Shown here piece after piece: positions 34,029 to 44,146 of a stretch of DNA of 64,000 bases. The notes under the pieces were generated by a model. The model saw only the letters and a list, made by a program, of their open reading frames with translations, had not been told where the DNA came from and did not search any database. Made by a program: the position numbers and the translations under genes. This DNA is from Bdellovibrio sp. NC01 (GTDB lineage Bacteria > Bdellovibrionota > Bdellovibrionia > Bdellovibrionales > Bdellovibrionaceae), in contig NZ_CP030034.1 in the NCBI RefSeq assembly GCF_006874625.1, positions 3,038,001-3,102,000 of the forward strand, written 5' to 3'. Every line of letters begins with the position of its first letter. Within the stretch, counting starts at the first letter, position 1.

Positions 34029-34586
34029 TTAGAACTTAATAGGCCAAGATACGTTCAACATCATGACGTTGTTCGAAACCTTCGCATCAACGTCTGAATT
34101 TGTATCGTCTGAAGCCTTATTGAAAGACTCTACGATATATTCAAAATTGATCGTGACTGGTTTGTAGCGGGTATATCCTAAACCAACCTTGTATGCCATG
34201 CCCGACAACTTTGAATGGTTGTCATTCTTAATAGTCCACGAGTCAACACCGACTCCCGCATAGATGCGGTAAGGATTGTTCTGAAAATTATAAAGTGCTG
34301 TTGCCATGATGATGGACTTGTTAAAAGCATCGCGCGAGTCACCTTCGTAATCGACGCTACCATCAAAAAGAGTATTGTAATCAACACCCACGAAAGTTGT
34401 TCCTGAATCCGTCAGCCAACCCAAACGTGCACCGACGTTGATAGCTTTCGTTGAAAATCCACTGTCGACACTTTTATCTGTCCCGCTGCCCATCTCGTAA
34501 CCGATGTAGGGGTCAATCATAATTGCTGCTTGAGAGTGAGAAGAATAACCAACGAATAAAGCCGCGATAAGGAACCATTTTTTCAT
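34029..34586 (-). CDS. Outer membrane beta-barrel-like protein
   Basis: The 185-residue protein has a signal peptide (cleavage after SQAA). Strand-like repeats (YIGYEMGSG, GARLGWLTDSGTTFVGVDYN, YRIYAGVGVDSW, GYTRYKPVTINFEYIVESF) end in VSWPIKF, the aromatic C-terminal signature of outer membrane proteins. I chose the ATG at 34586 to begin directly at the signal peptide. The function is unknown. Confidence 0.7.
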   Translation of the reverse strand: MKKWFLIAALFVGYSSHSQAAIMIDPYIGYEMGSGTDKSVDSGFSTKAINVGARLGWLTDSGTTFVGVDYNTLFDGSVDYEGDSRDAFNKSIIMATALYNFQNNPYRIYAGVGVDSWTIKNDNHSKLSGMAYKVGLGYTRYKPVTINFEYIVESFNKASDDTNSDVDAKVSNNVMMLNVSWPIKF

Positions 34587-34665
34587 GAACTTTATTTTGG
34601 GGAACGAACTGTTCATTGGCAAGTCACGTCCCCACAAGCAAGCTGTTCGTCTTGTTTGCCCCGCT

Positions 34666-36117
34666 CTAGGCAGCCATGGAACCGGAATTTGATCCGGTTA
34701 CCACAGACGTTAAAGTCGCCACTCCATCTTTCAAAGATTTTGATTGCTCTGAAAGTTCTTCGGCAGAAGCCGCTGATTCTTGTGAAGCAGAAGCATTTTG
34801 CTGAGTCACTTGATCTAATTGATTCATGACCTGGCTGATTTGCACGATCCCTGAAGACTGCTCTTCACTGGCCGTCGCAATTTCGCTGTTCAAATCAGAA
34901 ACTTTACGAATCGAAGTGACAATTTCTTCTAGAACTTTACCACCGACAGACGCTTGATTCGCGCCATTTTCAATTTTACCAACGCTATCATTAATCAATG
35001 TCGCGATGACCTTAGCGGATTCTGAACTTCGTTGTGCAAGATTGCGAACCGCTTCGGCAACGACCGCAAAGCCTTTTCCTTGCTCACCGGCTCGAGCTGC
35101 CTCTACGGCGGCATTCAGTGCTAACAAGTTTGTTTGGAAGGCAATATCATCGATGACCGTTGTGATTTCCGCGATCTTCTTGGAATCTGCTGCGATCCCT
35201 TGGATCGAGCTGATCAAAGTTTTAATTTCTGATTCACCTTTGATTGCTACATCACGAGTCGCACTTGCTAATGAAGCTGCTTGTTTCGCATTATCTGTAT
35301 TCAGACGAACCATTGAAGTCAGCTCTTCAAGCGTCGCCACTGTTTCTTCAAGGGATGCTGCCTGACTGCTTGATGATTGTGACAATGTCGCAGCTGTCGA
35401 GGCAATCTGTTGCGAAGCCGTTGAGACTCGTTCTGATCCTTGCGCCAAATCTTCGCTGACATTTAAAAGACTTTTTGAAAGTTTGCCTGCGAAAAGGATG
35501 CTCATCGCAAGTCCCGCTGAAACACCAAGGATGGATACGATCAACAATGTCTGATTGTTGGATTCTGCCGTTTCACGCGCTTGCGCCACCCAAACTTTTT
35601 GTTGGTTCGTCAAAAAGCCTCTTAAGGCCATAATGTCGTTCATGAAGGTCTGAGCCGACTCGGGACACTCTTTAAAGAAGATTCCAACCATAGCCTTACG
35701 ACTTTCAGGTGTTCCTTCCTTTTGATATTTTAAAATATTGCCACCAACACCTTTGAAGTGTTCCCAATTTTTTTGTAAAGAAGCGACAAGTTCTTTTTCG
35801 CCGGGAATCAAGTCAGGGCGCTCAAATTTTTTAAGCTCCATATCGACTTCTGCCACGGCTTGAAGAGTTTCTTTCTTTGCTTGTTCTTCTTGCGCTGGCG
35901 TTACGCCTTCAATTCCTAGTGTACGAATAGAGATACGCGCTTGCTTAAAGGCCAAGAAAGCCGCGTCGGTTGTGATCACATCATCTAATACGCCACGAGC
36001 TACTTCCTCGTATTTCTTTTGCGTGCGCGCTTGCCCCCAATAAGCAAGAACTGCTACGAAGATCGAAACCAAACTCATCCCAATTCCCAAACCTACTAAT
36101 TTTTTTCCGAGACTCAT
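34666..36117 (-). CDS. Methyl-accepting chemotaxis protein
   Basis: The 483-residue protein has membrane segments at 7-27 and 190-210 with a four-helix-bundle-type periplasmic sensor of about 160 residues between them. The cytoplasmic part has a HAMP-like start and the signalling tip ([20 protein letters not shown] and [20 protein letters not shown]). It feeds a CheA pathway for chemotaxis. The C-terminal tail lacks an obvious CheR-tether pentapeptide. It is monocistronic with a GGGGAA ribosome binding site. Confidence 0.93.
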   Translation of the reverse strand: MSLGKKLVGLGIGMSLVSIFVAVLAYWGQARTQKKYEEVARGVLDDVITTDAAFLAFKQARISIRTLGIEGVTPAQEEQAKKETLQAVAEVDMELKKFERPDLIPGEKELVASLQKNWEHFKGVGGNILKYQKEGTPESRKAMVGIFFKECPESAQTFMNDIMALRGFLTNQQKVWVAQARETAESNNQTLLIVSILGVSAGLAMSILFAGKLSKSLLNVSEDLAQGSERVSTASQQIASTAATLSQSSSSQAASLEETVATLEELTSMVRLNTDNAKQAASLASATRDVAIKGESEIKTLISSIQGIAADSKKIAEITTVIDDIAFQTNLLALNAAVEAARAGEQGKGFAVVAEAVRNLAQRSSESAKVIATLINDSVGKIENGANQASVGGKVLEEIVTSIRKVSDLNSEIATASEEQSSGIVQISQVMNQLDQVTQQNASASQESAASAEELSEQSKSLKDGVATLTSVVTGSNSGSMAA

Positions 36118-36441
36118 TTTGTATTCCCCACAACTTGGTCGTTAAAACTTTCTAAATTGTTCGGAGACCTCAAATATCGCTGTATGCTGACGTAGGTATT
36201 GAACTAGGCTTCAAATCGAATGCATTGCAATTGCGCTCAAATATAAAGAATTCTTAAGCAGGATGCTACTTTTGTAATATCGCTACTGGTCCGGAAAATT
36301 GAACTCCTGTAATCGTTCACTCGCTGTGAACAAGAGTCGATGAAATTAACGAAGCAGAAAAGAGTATCTCCACTCTTTTTGCGCCTCGAGTTTGACCGGT
36401 CTTTATAGTAATTTTCGCGCATAACTTAAGCGAGGTATTAC
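36118..36441. other. 324-bp stretch without a convincing gene
   Basis: The region between the divergent MCP and the next small gene must carry the promoters of both. A minus-strand 61-codon frame (36422-36237) has no start context and is not convincing. No palindrome stood out. Confidence 0.5.
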
Positions 36442-36708
36442 ATGACAACTCTTATTCCTCTACTTTTTTCGGTGGTTGTAGGTCAGCCGTTTACAAAAGC
36501 GACTATCGAGCAAATGAAAGAAATTGCTGATGGCAGTTACGCCGTTCAGTACTATTCGGCTCCTGCGTGTGAAAGAAATTTCGCGGGTTTGAATAACGAT
36601 TCTACGTGTGATGACGTAAGAGCATTTCTAAAATCGTGCGATATGGTTCCGGTTATTTATCAAACTGGAGAGAACGTCGATATTTCTACCATGGTTCAGT
36701 GTAAGTAA
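36442..36708 (+). CDS. Small hypothetical protein
   Basis: The 88-residue protein starts with MTTLIPLLFSVVVGQPF, which could be a short signal or membrane segment, and has four cysteines. GAGG precedes the ATG. No family is recognised. It is followed after 44 bases by another small exported gene and may be cotranscribed. Confidence 0.5.
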   Translation: MTTLIPLLFSVVVGQPFTKATIEQMKEIADGSYAVQYYSAPACERNFAGLNNDSTCDDVRAFLKSCDMVPVIYQTGENVDISTMVQCK

Positions 36709-36752
36709 TTAATTAGCGAAGCTTGCGCTCCGCCTCTATTCAGGAGAAAAAA

Positions 36753-37352
36753 ATGAAATCCTTGTTTACCACTTTATTATTAATCTTTTCTTTCGGAACT
36801 GTTGCTAATGCCAATGACTGTCTAGTGTATGGAGCTTCCGGCAAGAGTCTTGCCGCGAGATTAAACTCTACAGCTGGCATTGCTATTTCGAATTCACTTT
36901 ATAATTCGAATGTAATTGTTGAAGCTTCGGATATCAAATTTGCTAGCACTTCAATCCAAATTTATAAACTGATAAACGGTGAACACAAGATTGTTCAGAA
37001 TATTAAGTTGAAAACAAGAGCATTAACACCTTGGGATGCAGACAAACTTGGAGAAAAAAATTTGAATGAAGTGGTCGACGGAATAACGAACGCTTGCAAA
37101 ATGGCTGAAGAAATTGCTGAAGTTACTATTAAGTATCCAAGAATAAATGGGCGGCTTATTTCTCGACTGAATGAAGATACTCACAACGTACCTGAATTAT
37201 TTTGTGAGTTCTATGGCTTTAAAACGTCTACTGGAAATGTAAAAAGCCTTAATCAGGAAGTTTATGAAAACGTCCAAGTTTTACCTTATGCGGGACCTTT
37301 GAGTTACGCTCAGGCTGGAAACATTTTTAAAGAAATTAAATGCGCCAATTAA
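36753..37352 (+). CDS. Exported hypothetical protein
   Basis: The 199-residue protein has a signal peptide (MKSLFTTLLLIFSFGTVANA) and CAGGAGAA upstream of the ATG at 36753. The mature part is soluble with few cysteines and no recognisable motif. The preceding gene is likely cotranscribed. Confidence 0.6.
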   Translation: MKSLFTTLLLIFSFGTVANANDCLVYGASGKSLAARLNSTAGIAISNSLYNSNVIVEASDIKFASTSIQIYKLINGEHKIVQNIKLKTRALTPWDADKLGEKNLNEVVDGITNACKMAEEIAEVTIKYPRINGRLISRLNEDTHNVPELFCEFYGFKTSTGNVKSLNQEVYENVQVLPYAGPLSYAQAGNIFKEIKCAN

Positions 37353-37387
37353 TAAGGTGGGACAGCGAAACGCTCGCTTAGAAAAAA

Positions 37388-37464
37388 TGGTGATTCCGGT
37401 ACGACTCGAACGTACGACCCTCTCCTTAGAAGGGAGATGCTCTATCCAGCTGAGCTACGGAACC
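37388..37464 (-). tRNA. tRNA-Arg(UCU)
   Basis: On the minus strand a complete cloverleaf folds: acceptor GGTTCCG/CGGAATC (one G:U), D-arm GCTCAGCTGGATAGAGC, anticodon stem TCTCC/GGAGA with loop CTTCTAA (anticodon TCT), and T-arm GTACG TTCGAGT CGTAC. CCA is encoded, giving 77 bases. It reads AGA codons. Confidence 0.95.
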
Positions 37465-37955
37465 ACTTGCGATCTAATATCGCTGAAGGGGCCCAAACTA
37501 GCAAATCTATTTCAAATTTCCAAGATGATGAGGCCAATTTTTCACGCTTTATGCTGCGTGTTATTGGCCTATCCTTCCAGATAGATGCGTGAGAGTTGAA
37601 TCCCCACGAAGAGTAGGACTATCAAAGCCCAAAATAATAACGAGTTCAATTTCATCGATCGCTCCCCAACTAACGAACCACATCGGAACGAGTTTACTGT
37701 CTAACAGATCGGCAAAATTCCGCAGATTCCCAAGCATCTTTATTACAAATTGATAGACGTCCATAAGTTCCAGCGCATGTCCGTTTCATGGTGAAACGGA
37801 AGTGATATTTTTGTAGATTTTCCGCATTTTTCTCCTGTGAATTTGAAGCTGCGCAAGCAGCCATTACAAGCGATTCAGAATGCGAGTCTTCGTTGATAAG
37901 TAAGCTTTTAAAATCTAGCTTCGATTCCTCAGCAAAAAAACTTTTCGGAGGAACC
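37465..37955. other. 491-bp stretch with tRNA leader region
   Basis: Apart from the small peptide at 37569-37655 I see no gene. A minus-strand frame (37694-38110) overlaps the secreted gene and has no start context. The rest should contain the tRNA promoter (minus strand) and that of the gene at 37956. Confidence 0.45.
37569..37655 (-). CDS. Putative 28-residue membrane peptide
   Basis: An ATG with an excellent ribosome binding site (GGGGAG, spacing six) opens a 28-codon frame whose product is one hydrophobic helix (NSLLFWALIVLLFVGIQL) with a charged end. It lies 104 bases upstream of the tRNA gene on the same strand. Strand, start and composition look like a real small protein, but there is no independent proof. 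Confidence 0.45.
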   Translation of the reverse strand: MKLNSLLFWALIVLLFVGIQLSRIYLEG

Positions 37956-38381
37956 ATGAAGCTTCTTATTTCAATGATTCTATTTTTTTCGTCTTTCGCA
38001 CAAGCCGCTAACGAACTGAAAGCCATTGATGGCGAAGACGCGATGTATGCGACAAACATGATGGTCAATTCAAAGTTCATGCAATACTCGCAGTCGTACA
38101 AAGGCCGCATGCTTTACGATATCAAGGTTAAATATTGTCGCTATGACAGTTTGTCAGAAGAGCTTGGTTGCAGCGGCGATGGCATTTCGTTCGTCATTCC
38201 GGATGCCACACGCTTAGTTGATATCCTTCAAGCTGCGGGCATTTTAGACACGTATATGATGTGGGGAGGAATGGCCTACTACAACGTTGTCTCTAGCATC
38301 TGCAGCGGCTTTGAAGGTGAAGTCCTAGGCCAATACCGAGCGGACTTACGTTGTAATTTAAAAAACTTCCTAGATAAGTGA
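37956..38381 (+). CDS. Exported hypothetical protein
   Basis: The 141-residue protein has a signal peptide (cleavage after SFAQA). The ATG at 37956 has TCGGAGGAACC upstream, so longer upstream starts are unlikely. The mature part has four cysteines and an MMWGGMAYYNVV segment. No known domain is seen. Confidence 0.65.
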   Translation: MKLLISMILFFSSFAQAANELKAIDGEDAMYATNMMVNSKFMQYSQSYKGRMLYDIKVKYCRYDSLSEELGCSGDGISFVIPDATRLVDILQAAGILDTYMMWGGMAYYNVVSSICSGFEGEVLGQYRADLRCNLKNFLDK

Positions 38382-38469
38382 CTAGTTCCTGACCCTCGCC
38401 CCTCGCCAAGATCCTTTCAAATTTAATATTCTTTAAATTCGAATGTGAACTTAGAGGGAAGAGGTCCGG

Positions 38470-39129
38470 GTGAAGAAGTCACTTATCTTGAGTGCTCTGC
38501 TATTTTTGTCTGTAAATAGTTTTGCTAAAGTAGCTCCGCCCCTATCGCAATGTCGTAAGGCCACCGTGCAAGAAATCGAACAAGTTAATGAAGGCAACGC
38601 CAAGAAAGAACGCTTTCTTGCAAAGTGCTTAGCCGAGACCGACAACTCGTCATGGTGCCAACAACTCACTCGCCCTAACGAGAGCAGCACGGCGCGCTTT
38701 AAATGCACGTATGGTGAGGAACAAGTTCATCAGTTGATTGATCCCTCTGAAAACACCTGGAAGTTCGCTATTGAAGGCGTGCGAGTCGTTAAAGATCTAC
38801 AAGCGAAAGGTTTGAAGGTTTGCGAAATCTATAATTGGTGGCGTCCCGATGCTTACAATCACAACGTGGGTGGCGCGCCCGGCAGACATCCCTTTGGAAC
38901 TTCCATCGACGTGCGCTTTTGTACTAACGCCGATGCCGATCGCGCTTTTGCAGAGCTTTGCAAAATGAAAGCGGCTGCTCGTATTCGCGCCATTGGCCAT
39001 TACGGCAATTCAGCAATTCATATCGGAGTGGGCGATAATCTTTCCAATACTTGGGGTAAATACTGCGACGGAGCCGCGAAGACTCAGGTTGCAAAAAATC
39101 CTAAGTCTTTCGCTAAGAAATCTATTTAA
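38470..39129 (+). CDS. Peptidase M15-like protein (D,D-carboxypeptidase/endopeptidase type)
   Basis: The 219-residue protein starts at a GTG with GAGG upstream and has a signal peptide (cleavage near SFAK). The segment YNWWRPDAYNHNVGGAPGRH then PFGTSIDVRF gives zinc ligands His140 and Asp147, with His184 (AIHIGVG) as the third. This is the M15_3 layout of peptidoglycan or hedgehog-like zinc peptidases. It is likely periplasmic and would cut cell-wall peptides. A wall-remodelling role in predation is inference. The end overlaps the convergent esterase by 8 bases. Confidence 0.78.
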   Translation: MKKSLILSALLFLSVNSFAKVAPPLSQCRKATVQEIEQVNEGNAKKERFLAKCLAETDNSSWCQQLTRPNESSTARFKCTYGEEQVHQLIDPSENTWKFAIEGVRVVKDLQAKGLKVCEIYNWWRPDAYNHNVGGAPGRHPFGTSIDVRFCTNADADRAFAELCKMKAAARIRAIGHYGNSAIHIGVGDNLSNTWGKYCDGAAKTQVAKNPKSFAKKSI

Positions 39130-40627
39130 AAGTTATCGGGCTTGTCCAACCTGGATCGCCTGTATAAAAAAACTTTGTGAAGTACGTACTCATCTTTTCG
39201 CGCAGATTCTCGCGTGATTCACGATTGTCTTCACACCACGCAAAGCGTGCAAAGTTCGGATGTACCGTATCAAAATTTCCTAAATAGAAAACCGCATCTA
39301 AACCATGAACCGCGCCGAATACGTCTTTCCAGGGCGATGGCGTTTCCTTCCATTCAAATGAATACAAATAAGAATTCGAGTTATGAAGTTTTGAGTTCAG
39401 ATAAATATTATGAACAGTTGTTTGAATAGCAATCGAACCCGCTTTCGTCATAGTTTGAAAGTGGTCGAAGTCTATCGTCACAAAATCTTGTGGAGATTTC
39501 GGTGCAGTTTCCGGTGCCTGCATCCATCCCCACAATTCAACGGCAGAGGGTTTTAAATACTCACCACCGATTAAATAAGTTCCGTCATCTAATGTCGAAC
39601 CTAAGATAATAGGCACCTGTTGATAATTGCCTAAGGCCAAAGCTTCAAAGCCGTGAGGAATCACTTCGCCATCAACGATATGTTGAATCGGAATTGTATA
39701 ATCTTGCGCCATCACAAGTTCTTCCGCTGTGCGCGAATAAAGGAATTCTTTCAGCCACTTTTTGTCTTTATTCTTTACCAAAGCTTCGGCTTTGCTTTCG
39801 TCTTCGACTAAACCCGCCTGAATCACAAGATTTTCAATAAACTTTAAACCGCGCGCTTTGGCGAAAATTTGCGGATAGGCATTCGGCAGCCCCGACGAAC
39901 ACACCGCTTTGTGATAGAGATCTTTAGATAACGGCGATTGCAATAAGCCCCACACATTCATGCAACCTGCTGACTGCCCCATGATTGTGACATTCGCTGG
40001 ATCACCTCCGAATTGCTCAACGTTATCACGCACCCATTTCAAAGCTTGGATCAAATCCAAAGTCACATAGTTGCCCGAACGATCCAGTTTATTTTCTTCT
40101 GCGAAGGCATCGGACGCAAACGCGCCGAGCATTCCTAAACGATAGTTCACACTAATAAAGACAACATTAGATCTTTTAGCAACGTAAGTTCCGTCATACA
40201 TGGGGTCTGATGAAGTGCCCTTAAAGTTTGAACCACCATGAATCCAAAAAACCACGGGAAGTTTTTTTCCCTGTTCACGAATATCGGAAGGACGCCACAA
40301 GTTTAAATAAAGACAGTCTTCATTACCAACGAACTGCCCGAATTGTTCGGCCGGCACATTCGCAAAAAAGTTTCCACGTTGAGGACAAGCATCAGAAAAA
40401 TGATCCGCCTTCAATGTTCCACTCCAAGATTGAACGGGACGCGGAGCCTTCCAGCGATTCACACCAATAGGAGGTGCAGCGTAAGGAATACCCAGGAAGC
40501 TTTCAACACCTTCCTGCGTCTGCCCCTGCGCTTTGCCTGAAGCAAATTGAACGGAGGGCCCAAAAGCATGAAGTGATGGTGAAAATAAAAAAGTCAGGAC
40601 GGACGTAAGCAAAATTTGAATGCGCAT
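39122..40627 (-). CDS. Secreted type B carboxylesterase
   Basis: The 501-residue protein has a signal peptide and the full carboxylesterase/lipase family fold. HGG (130-132) is the oxyanion hole and GQSAG (Ser219) the nucleophile. GNYVTLDLIQALKWVRDNV is the family signature, and His lies in GAVHGLD. It hydrolyses carboxylic esters; the substrate is not readable. I chose the ATG at 40627 because GGGAGGG precedes it. Confidence 0.88.
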   Translation of the reverse strand: MRIQILLTSVLTFLFSPSLHAFGPSVQFASGKAQGQTQEGVESFLGIPYAAPPIGVNRWKAPRPVQSWSGTLKADHFSDACPQRGNFFANVPAEQFGQFVGNEDCLYLNLWRPSDIREQGKKLPVVFWIHGGSNFKGTSSDPMYDGTYVAKRSNVVFISVNYRLGMLGAFASDAFAEENKLDRSGNYVTLDLIQALKWVRDNVEQFGGDPANVTIMGQSAGCMNVWGLLQSPLSKDLYHKAVCSSGLPNAYPQIFAKARGLKFIENLVIQAGLVEDESKAEALVKNKDKKWLKEFLYSRTAEELVMAQDYTIPIQHIVDGEVIPHGFEALALGNYQQVPIILGSTLDDGTYLIGGEYLKPSAVELWGWMQAPETAPKSPQDFVTIDFDHFQTMTKAGSIAIQTTVHNIYLNSKLHNSNSYLYSFEWKETPSPWKDVFGAVHGLDAVFYLGNFDTVHPNFARFAWCEDNRESRENLREKMSTYFTKFFYTGDPGWTSPITFK

Positions 40628-40786
40628 AAAAACCCTCCCGCGAAGTTCTTCAAAAATATCGAGCTTCGCAAAGAGGGCCAATAAAATATCAGCGTCAGAA
40701 TTTATTTAACCAAGAATTAATGGCAATTCACTTTGAAGTTTCAATGAATTAATTTTTGTAGTCCAAAGCACACTGCAATTCGTCAC

Positions 40787-40990
40787 TCACAACGGCACCT
40801 TTGGCGTTTCACGACAGTGGCGCTCTAGCAGCACCACTTTGTCGTTCACGTGGACGTTTTGATTTTTTCCAATGGCCACTTTAATCCCTGCTGATGTTCT
40901 GTCTGACTCTTTATAAGTTTCGACAGAAGCACACCCTACAAACAGAGTAAGACTTAAAAGACTCGCAATTTTCATTTTAATATTTTTCAT
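40787..40990 (-). CDS. Small lipoprotein at the end of the efflux operon
   Basis: The 67-residue protein has lipobox LFVGC (residues 16-20). TAGGAAAA precedes the ATG, and the gap from the RND gene is 7 bases, so it is likely cotranscribed. The mature 48 residues contain a short charged stretch. The function is unknown; it may be an accessory metal-binding or assembly factor. Confidence 0.6.
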   Translation of the reverse strand: MKNIKMKIASLLSLTLFVGCASVETYKESDRTSAGIKVAIGKNQNVHVNDKVVLLERHCRETPKVPL

Positions 40991-40997
40991 ATTTTTC

Positions 40998-43900
40998 CTA
41001 ATGCGCTACGCGCCCGACAAATTTCTTTTCAAAAATGGAATACAAAATCGGCAAAACAATCAGAGTCAAAATAGTCGATGATACGATGCCACCGATAACG
41101 ACTGAAGCCAGAGGCCTCTGCACCTCTGCTCCCACTCCTGTTGAAAGCATCATTGGCAAGAAACCAAAGACCGCCACCAATGCCGTCATCAGTACAGGGC
41201 GAAGACGAATCAACGTCCCTTGCATCACCAGCTCTTTGCCTGTTTTTCCCTCTTGGCGAAGTTGATTGAAGTAATTGACCAATACGACGCCATTAAGGAC
41301 CGCGATGCCCGACAGAGCGATAAAACCAACACCTGCAGAAATACTAAATGGCAGACCATTCGCAATCAGGCCAATCACGCCACCGACAAGTGCAAACGGG
41401 ACACACGAAAAGATCAGCACTGTCTGTCCTACACTGCGGAACGCTGCATAGATCATTAACAACACCAAAACCAAAGCCATTGGCGTTAATACCAACAATC
41501 GCGCACGAGCTTCCTGCAAGTTTTTGAAGTTGCCGCCCCATTGTAGGTAATATCCCTGTGGCAGCTTCAGTTCCCTTTCGACCAGTGCTTGCGCTTCATT
41601 CACAAAACTTTCAGTATCGCGACCACGAAGATTGACCAGAACCGCCGAACGACGATTCGAATCTTCACGATTAATACTTCCGAAAGTTTCTGCAAACTTC
41701 GATGTCGCAAGATTTGAAAGTGATGCCGTTGCATTATTCCCCAATGCGACCGGCAACGACCGAATCGTTTCCAAATTAGAACGTTCGTCATCACTCAAGC
41801 GAACAACAATCGGAAACTTTCTTTCGTTTTCATAAAGATATCCACTTTCTTGACCACCCACTGCAATTGCAACCGTTGTTAAGACGTCAGAAATGTTAGC
41901 ACCATAGCGACGAAGTGCTTCTTCTTGGGGCTCCACTTTCAAAACGGGACTTGTGCCCGCTAAGTCAACTTCGACGTCCCCAGCGCCCGGAACTTTAGCG
42001 ACAAGCTGCTGCACTTGTTTTGCCAAATCCATGTTTTTGGCAAGATCCGGTCCGAAGATCTTAATCGATACGTCGGCACGAGTCCCTTCTAACAATTCGT
42101 TGAAGCGCATTTGAATTGGTTGAGAGGCCAAATAATTTTGTCCCGGCAATTCTCTTTCCAAACGTGCGACCAACGCATTGACTAAACTTTCATAGGTGTG
42201 TTTTTTTCCATCATTCGCTTTCGGCCATTCGGAACGATCCTTCAACATGATGTAAGTATCAGAGATATTTACCCCCATTGGGTCCGTCGCAACTTCACTT
42301 GTACCAATGCGTGAAAACACATGATCCACTTCAGGGAACTGTTTTACGATCACATCAGCCTTTTCCTGAAATGCGATGGACTGATCCAAGCTTATGTTCA
42401 CTGGACGAATCATATGAAAGGCATAAGAGCCTTCACTTAACTGCGGCAAGAACTCCGCACCGCGAGTCGCAAATAAATAACCACCAATCACAACCGCGAA
42501 GACTGCTCCCACCAAGGTTGCTTTCTTAAAGCGATAGGCGATTTCAAAAACGGGTTGATAAGCTTCACGCAACCAGTGCATGAACTTTGGTTCTTTATCT
42601 TCGGCGTTACCTTGCAGAATCAAAGATGCCAATGCTGGCGCCGTCGTAAATGACAATACCAAGGCACAGGCCACGGCAATTGCAAATGTTGCAGCCATCG
42701 GTGCAAACATTTTTCCTTCAACTCCGACCAATGCAAAAATGGGTAAGAACACGGCAATAACGATCAATTCACCAAAACCCGCAGCAACACGAACTTCAAC
42801 GGCCGCTTCATAGACGGCGTGTTGCACTTCTTCACGTGTTAATTTACGGCCCATCTTTTTACTTTGTTCATGAATATAGCGAACGCAATTATCAATCAGG
42901 ATAACTGTGCCATCGACGATAATCCCGAAATCCAAAGCGCCTAAGCTCATCAAATTTCCAGAAATACCCAGTGGCTTCATGATTAAGAATGTCGCCAGTA
43001 AAGAAAGCGGAATCGTGATCGCGGTAATAACCGCAGCCCGAATGTTTCCTATCAATAGGAATAACACCACGATGACCAACGTCGCACCCATTAACAAGTT
43101 ATGTTCAACCGTACCAAGGGTCGCATTCACAAGATCAGAGCGATTGTACACCGTCGTCATCTCAATATCAGCAGGAAGAGTTTTTTGAATTTCATCAACT
43201 TTCTCTTTTACCCGAGTCGAAACAGTGCGACTGTTTTCACCTAACAACATCATCACTGTGCCAAGCACCGTTTCACGTCCATTGTGAGTCGCAGCCCCCG
43301 TGCGTAACTCTTTTCCTAACTGAACCTTTGCAATATCACCAATACGAATCACTCGAAATGAATCTAATTGTTTGACTGGAACTTTTTCGATGTCTTTTGC
43401 AGATTTAAATAAACCCACACCTTGCACCAGAAATTGTTCAGACGTTTGCGAGATATATCCACCACCGACGTTCTTATTGGCCTTTTCTAAAGACTCAACA
43501 ATCTCTTCGAAATGAATTCCATACGACGCCATTTTGCGAATATCCGGCTGCACGTGATACTGTTTTTCATACCCGCCAGTCGTATTGATTTCCGCCACAC
43601 CTTCAACGGTTAACAAGCGCGGTTTTACAAACCAATCTTGCACCGCTTTAATTTCCATCATTTGTTTTAAACGCTCTTGCGGATCCGTCGCAGGCTTTTT
43701 GAAATCAAGGGTGTACTGGAATATTTCACCTAGCCCGGTCGAGATCGGTCCTAATTTCGCTTCCGCTCCTTTCGGTAATTCATTAAGCACACCTTGCAAA
43801 CGCTCGGTCACCATTTGGCGTGCGCGATAGACATCGACAGCATCTTTAAAGACCACCGTCACTTGTGACAGACCAAAGCGCGTGATCGAACGGACCTCCA

Positions 43901-44138
43901 TGACACCTGAAATACCGCGCATTGAAGATTCCACCGGGAACGTAATCGAGCGTTCGATTTCTTCCGGCGCAAGTCCTTCAATCGTTGTATTAATTTGCAC
44001 TTGATTGTTTGTGATATCTGGAACCGCATCAATGGGCAGATGTTGAAATGCGTAAATCCCTGCAATCGCTAACATCACCGTAAAGATCAGAACCAGAACT
44101 CTATTATAGACTGAGAAATGAATTATTTTATTTATCAT
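40998..44138 (-). CDS. Heavy-metal RND efflux pump (CzcA/CusA type)
   Basis: The 1046-residue protein has the RND layout: twelve membrane segments and two large periplasmic domains. The transmembrane motif GALDFGIIVDGTVILIDN matches the heavy-metal DFGxxVDGxV signature of the CzcA-type subgroup. It has Asp rather than Glu at the last acidic position. The protein would export divalent cations (Zn, Co, Cd, Ni) or monovalent Cu/Ag by proton antiport; which metal is unproven. It sits in an operon with an outer membrane channel and a short adaptor. Confidence 0.92.
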   Translation of the reverse strand: MINKIIHFSVYNRVLVLIFTVMLAIAGIYAFQHLPIDAVPDITNNQVQINTTIEGLAPEEIERSITFPVESSMRGISGVMEVRSITRFGLSQVTVVFKDAVDVYRARQMVTERLQGVLNELPKGAEAKLGPISTGLGEIFQYTLDFKKPATDPQERLKQMMEIKAVQDWFVKPRLLTVEGVAEINTTGGYEKQYHVQPDIRKMASYGIHFEEIVESLEKANKNVGGGYISQTSEQFLVQGVGLFKSAKDIEKVPVKQLDSFRVIRIGDIAKVQLGKELRTGAATHNGRETVLGTVMMLLGENSRTVSTRVKEKVDEIQKTLPADIEMTTVYNRSDLVNATLGTVEHNLLMGATLVIVVLFLLIGNIRAAVITAITIPLSLLATFLIMKPLGISGNLMSLGALDFGIIVDGTVILIDNCVRYIHEQSKKMGRKLTREEVQHAVYEAAVEVRVAAGFGELIVIAVFLPIFALVGVEGKMFAPMAATFAIAVACALVLSFTTAPALASLILQGNAEDKEPKFMHWLREAYQPVFEIAYRFKKATLVGAVFAVVIGGYLFATRGAEFLPQLSEGSYAFHMIRPVNISLDQSIAFQEKADVIVKQFPEVDHVFSRIGTSEVATDPMGVNISDTYIMLKDRSEWPKANDGKKHTYESLVNALVARLERELPGQNYLASQPIQMRFNELLEGTRADVSIKIFGPDLAKNMDLAKQVQQLVAKVPGAGDVEVDLAGTSPVLKVEPQEEALRRYGANISDVLTTVAIAVGGQESGYLYENERKFPIVVRLSDDERSNLETIRSLPVALGNNATASLSNLATSKFAETFGSINREDSNRRSAVLVNLRGRDTESFVNEAQALVERELKLPQGYYLQWGGNFKNLQEARARLLVLTPMALVLVLLMIYAAFRSVGQTVLIFSCVPFALVGGVIGLIANGLPFSISAGVGFIALSGIAVLNGVVLVNYFNQLRQEGKTGKELVMQGTLIRLRPVLMTALVAVFGFLPMMLSTGVGAEVQRPLASVVIGGIVSSTILTLIVLPILYSIFEKKFVGRVAH

Positions 44139-44146
44139 AGATGCCT

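Noticed and set aside
37694-38110. 138-codon minus-strand frame
   Set aside because: It overlaps the secreted gene at 37956 on the other strand and has no start context.
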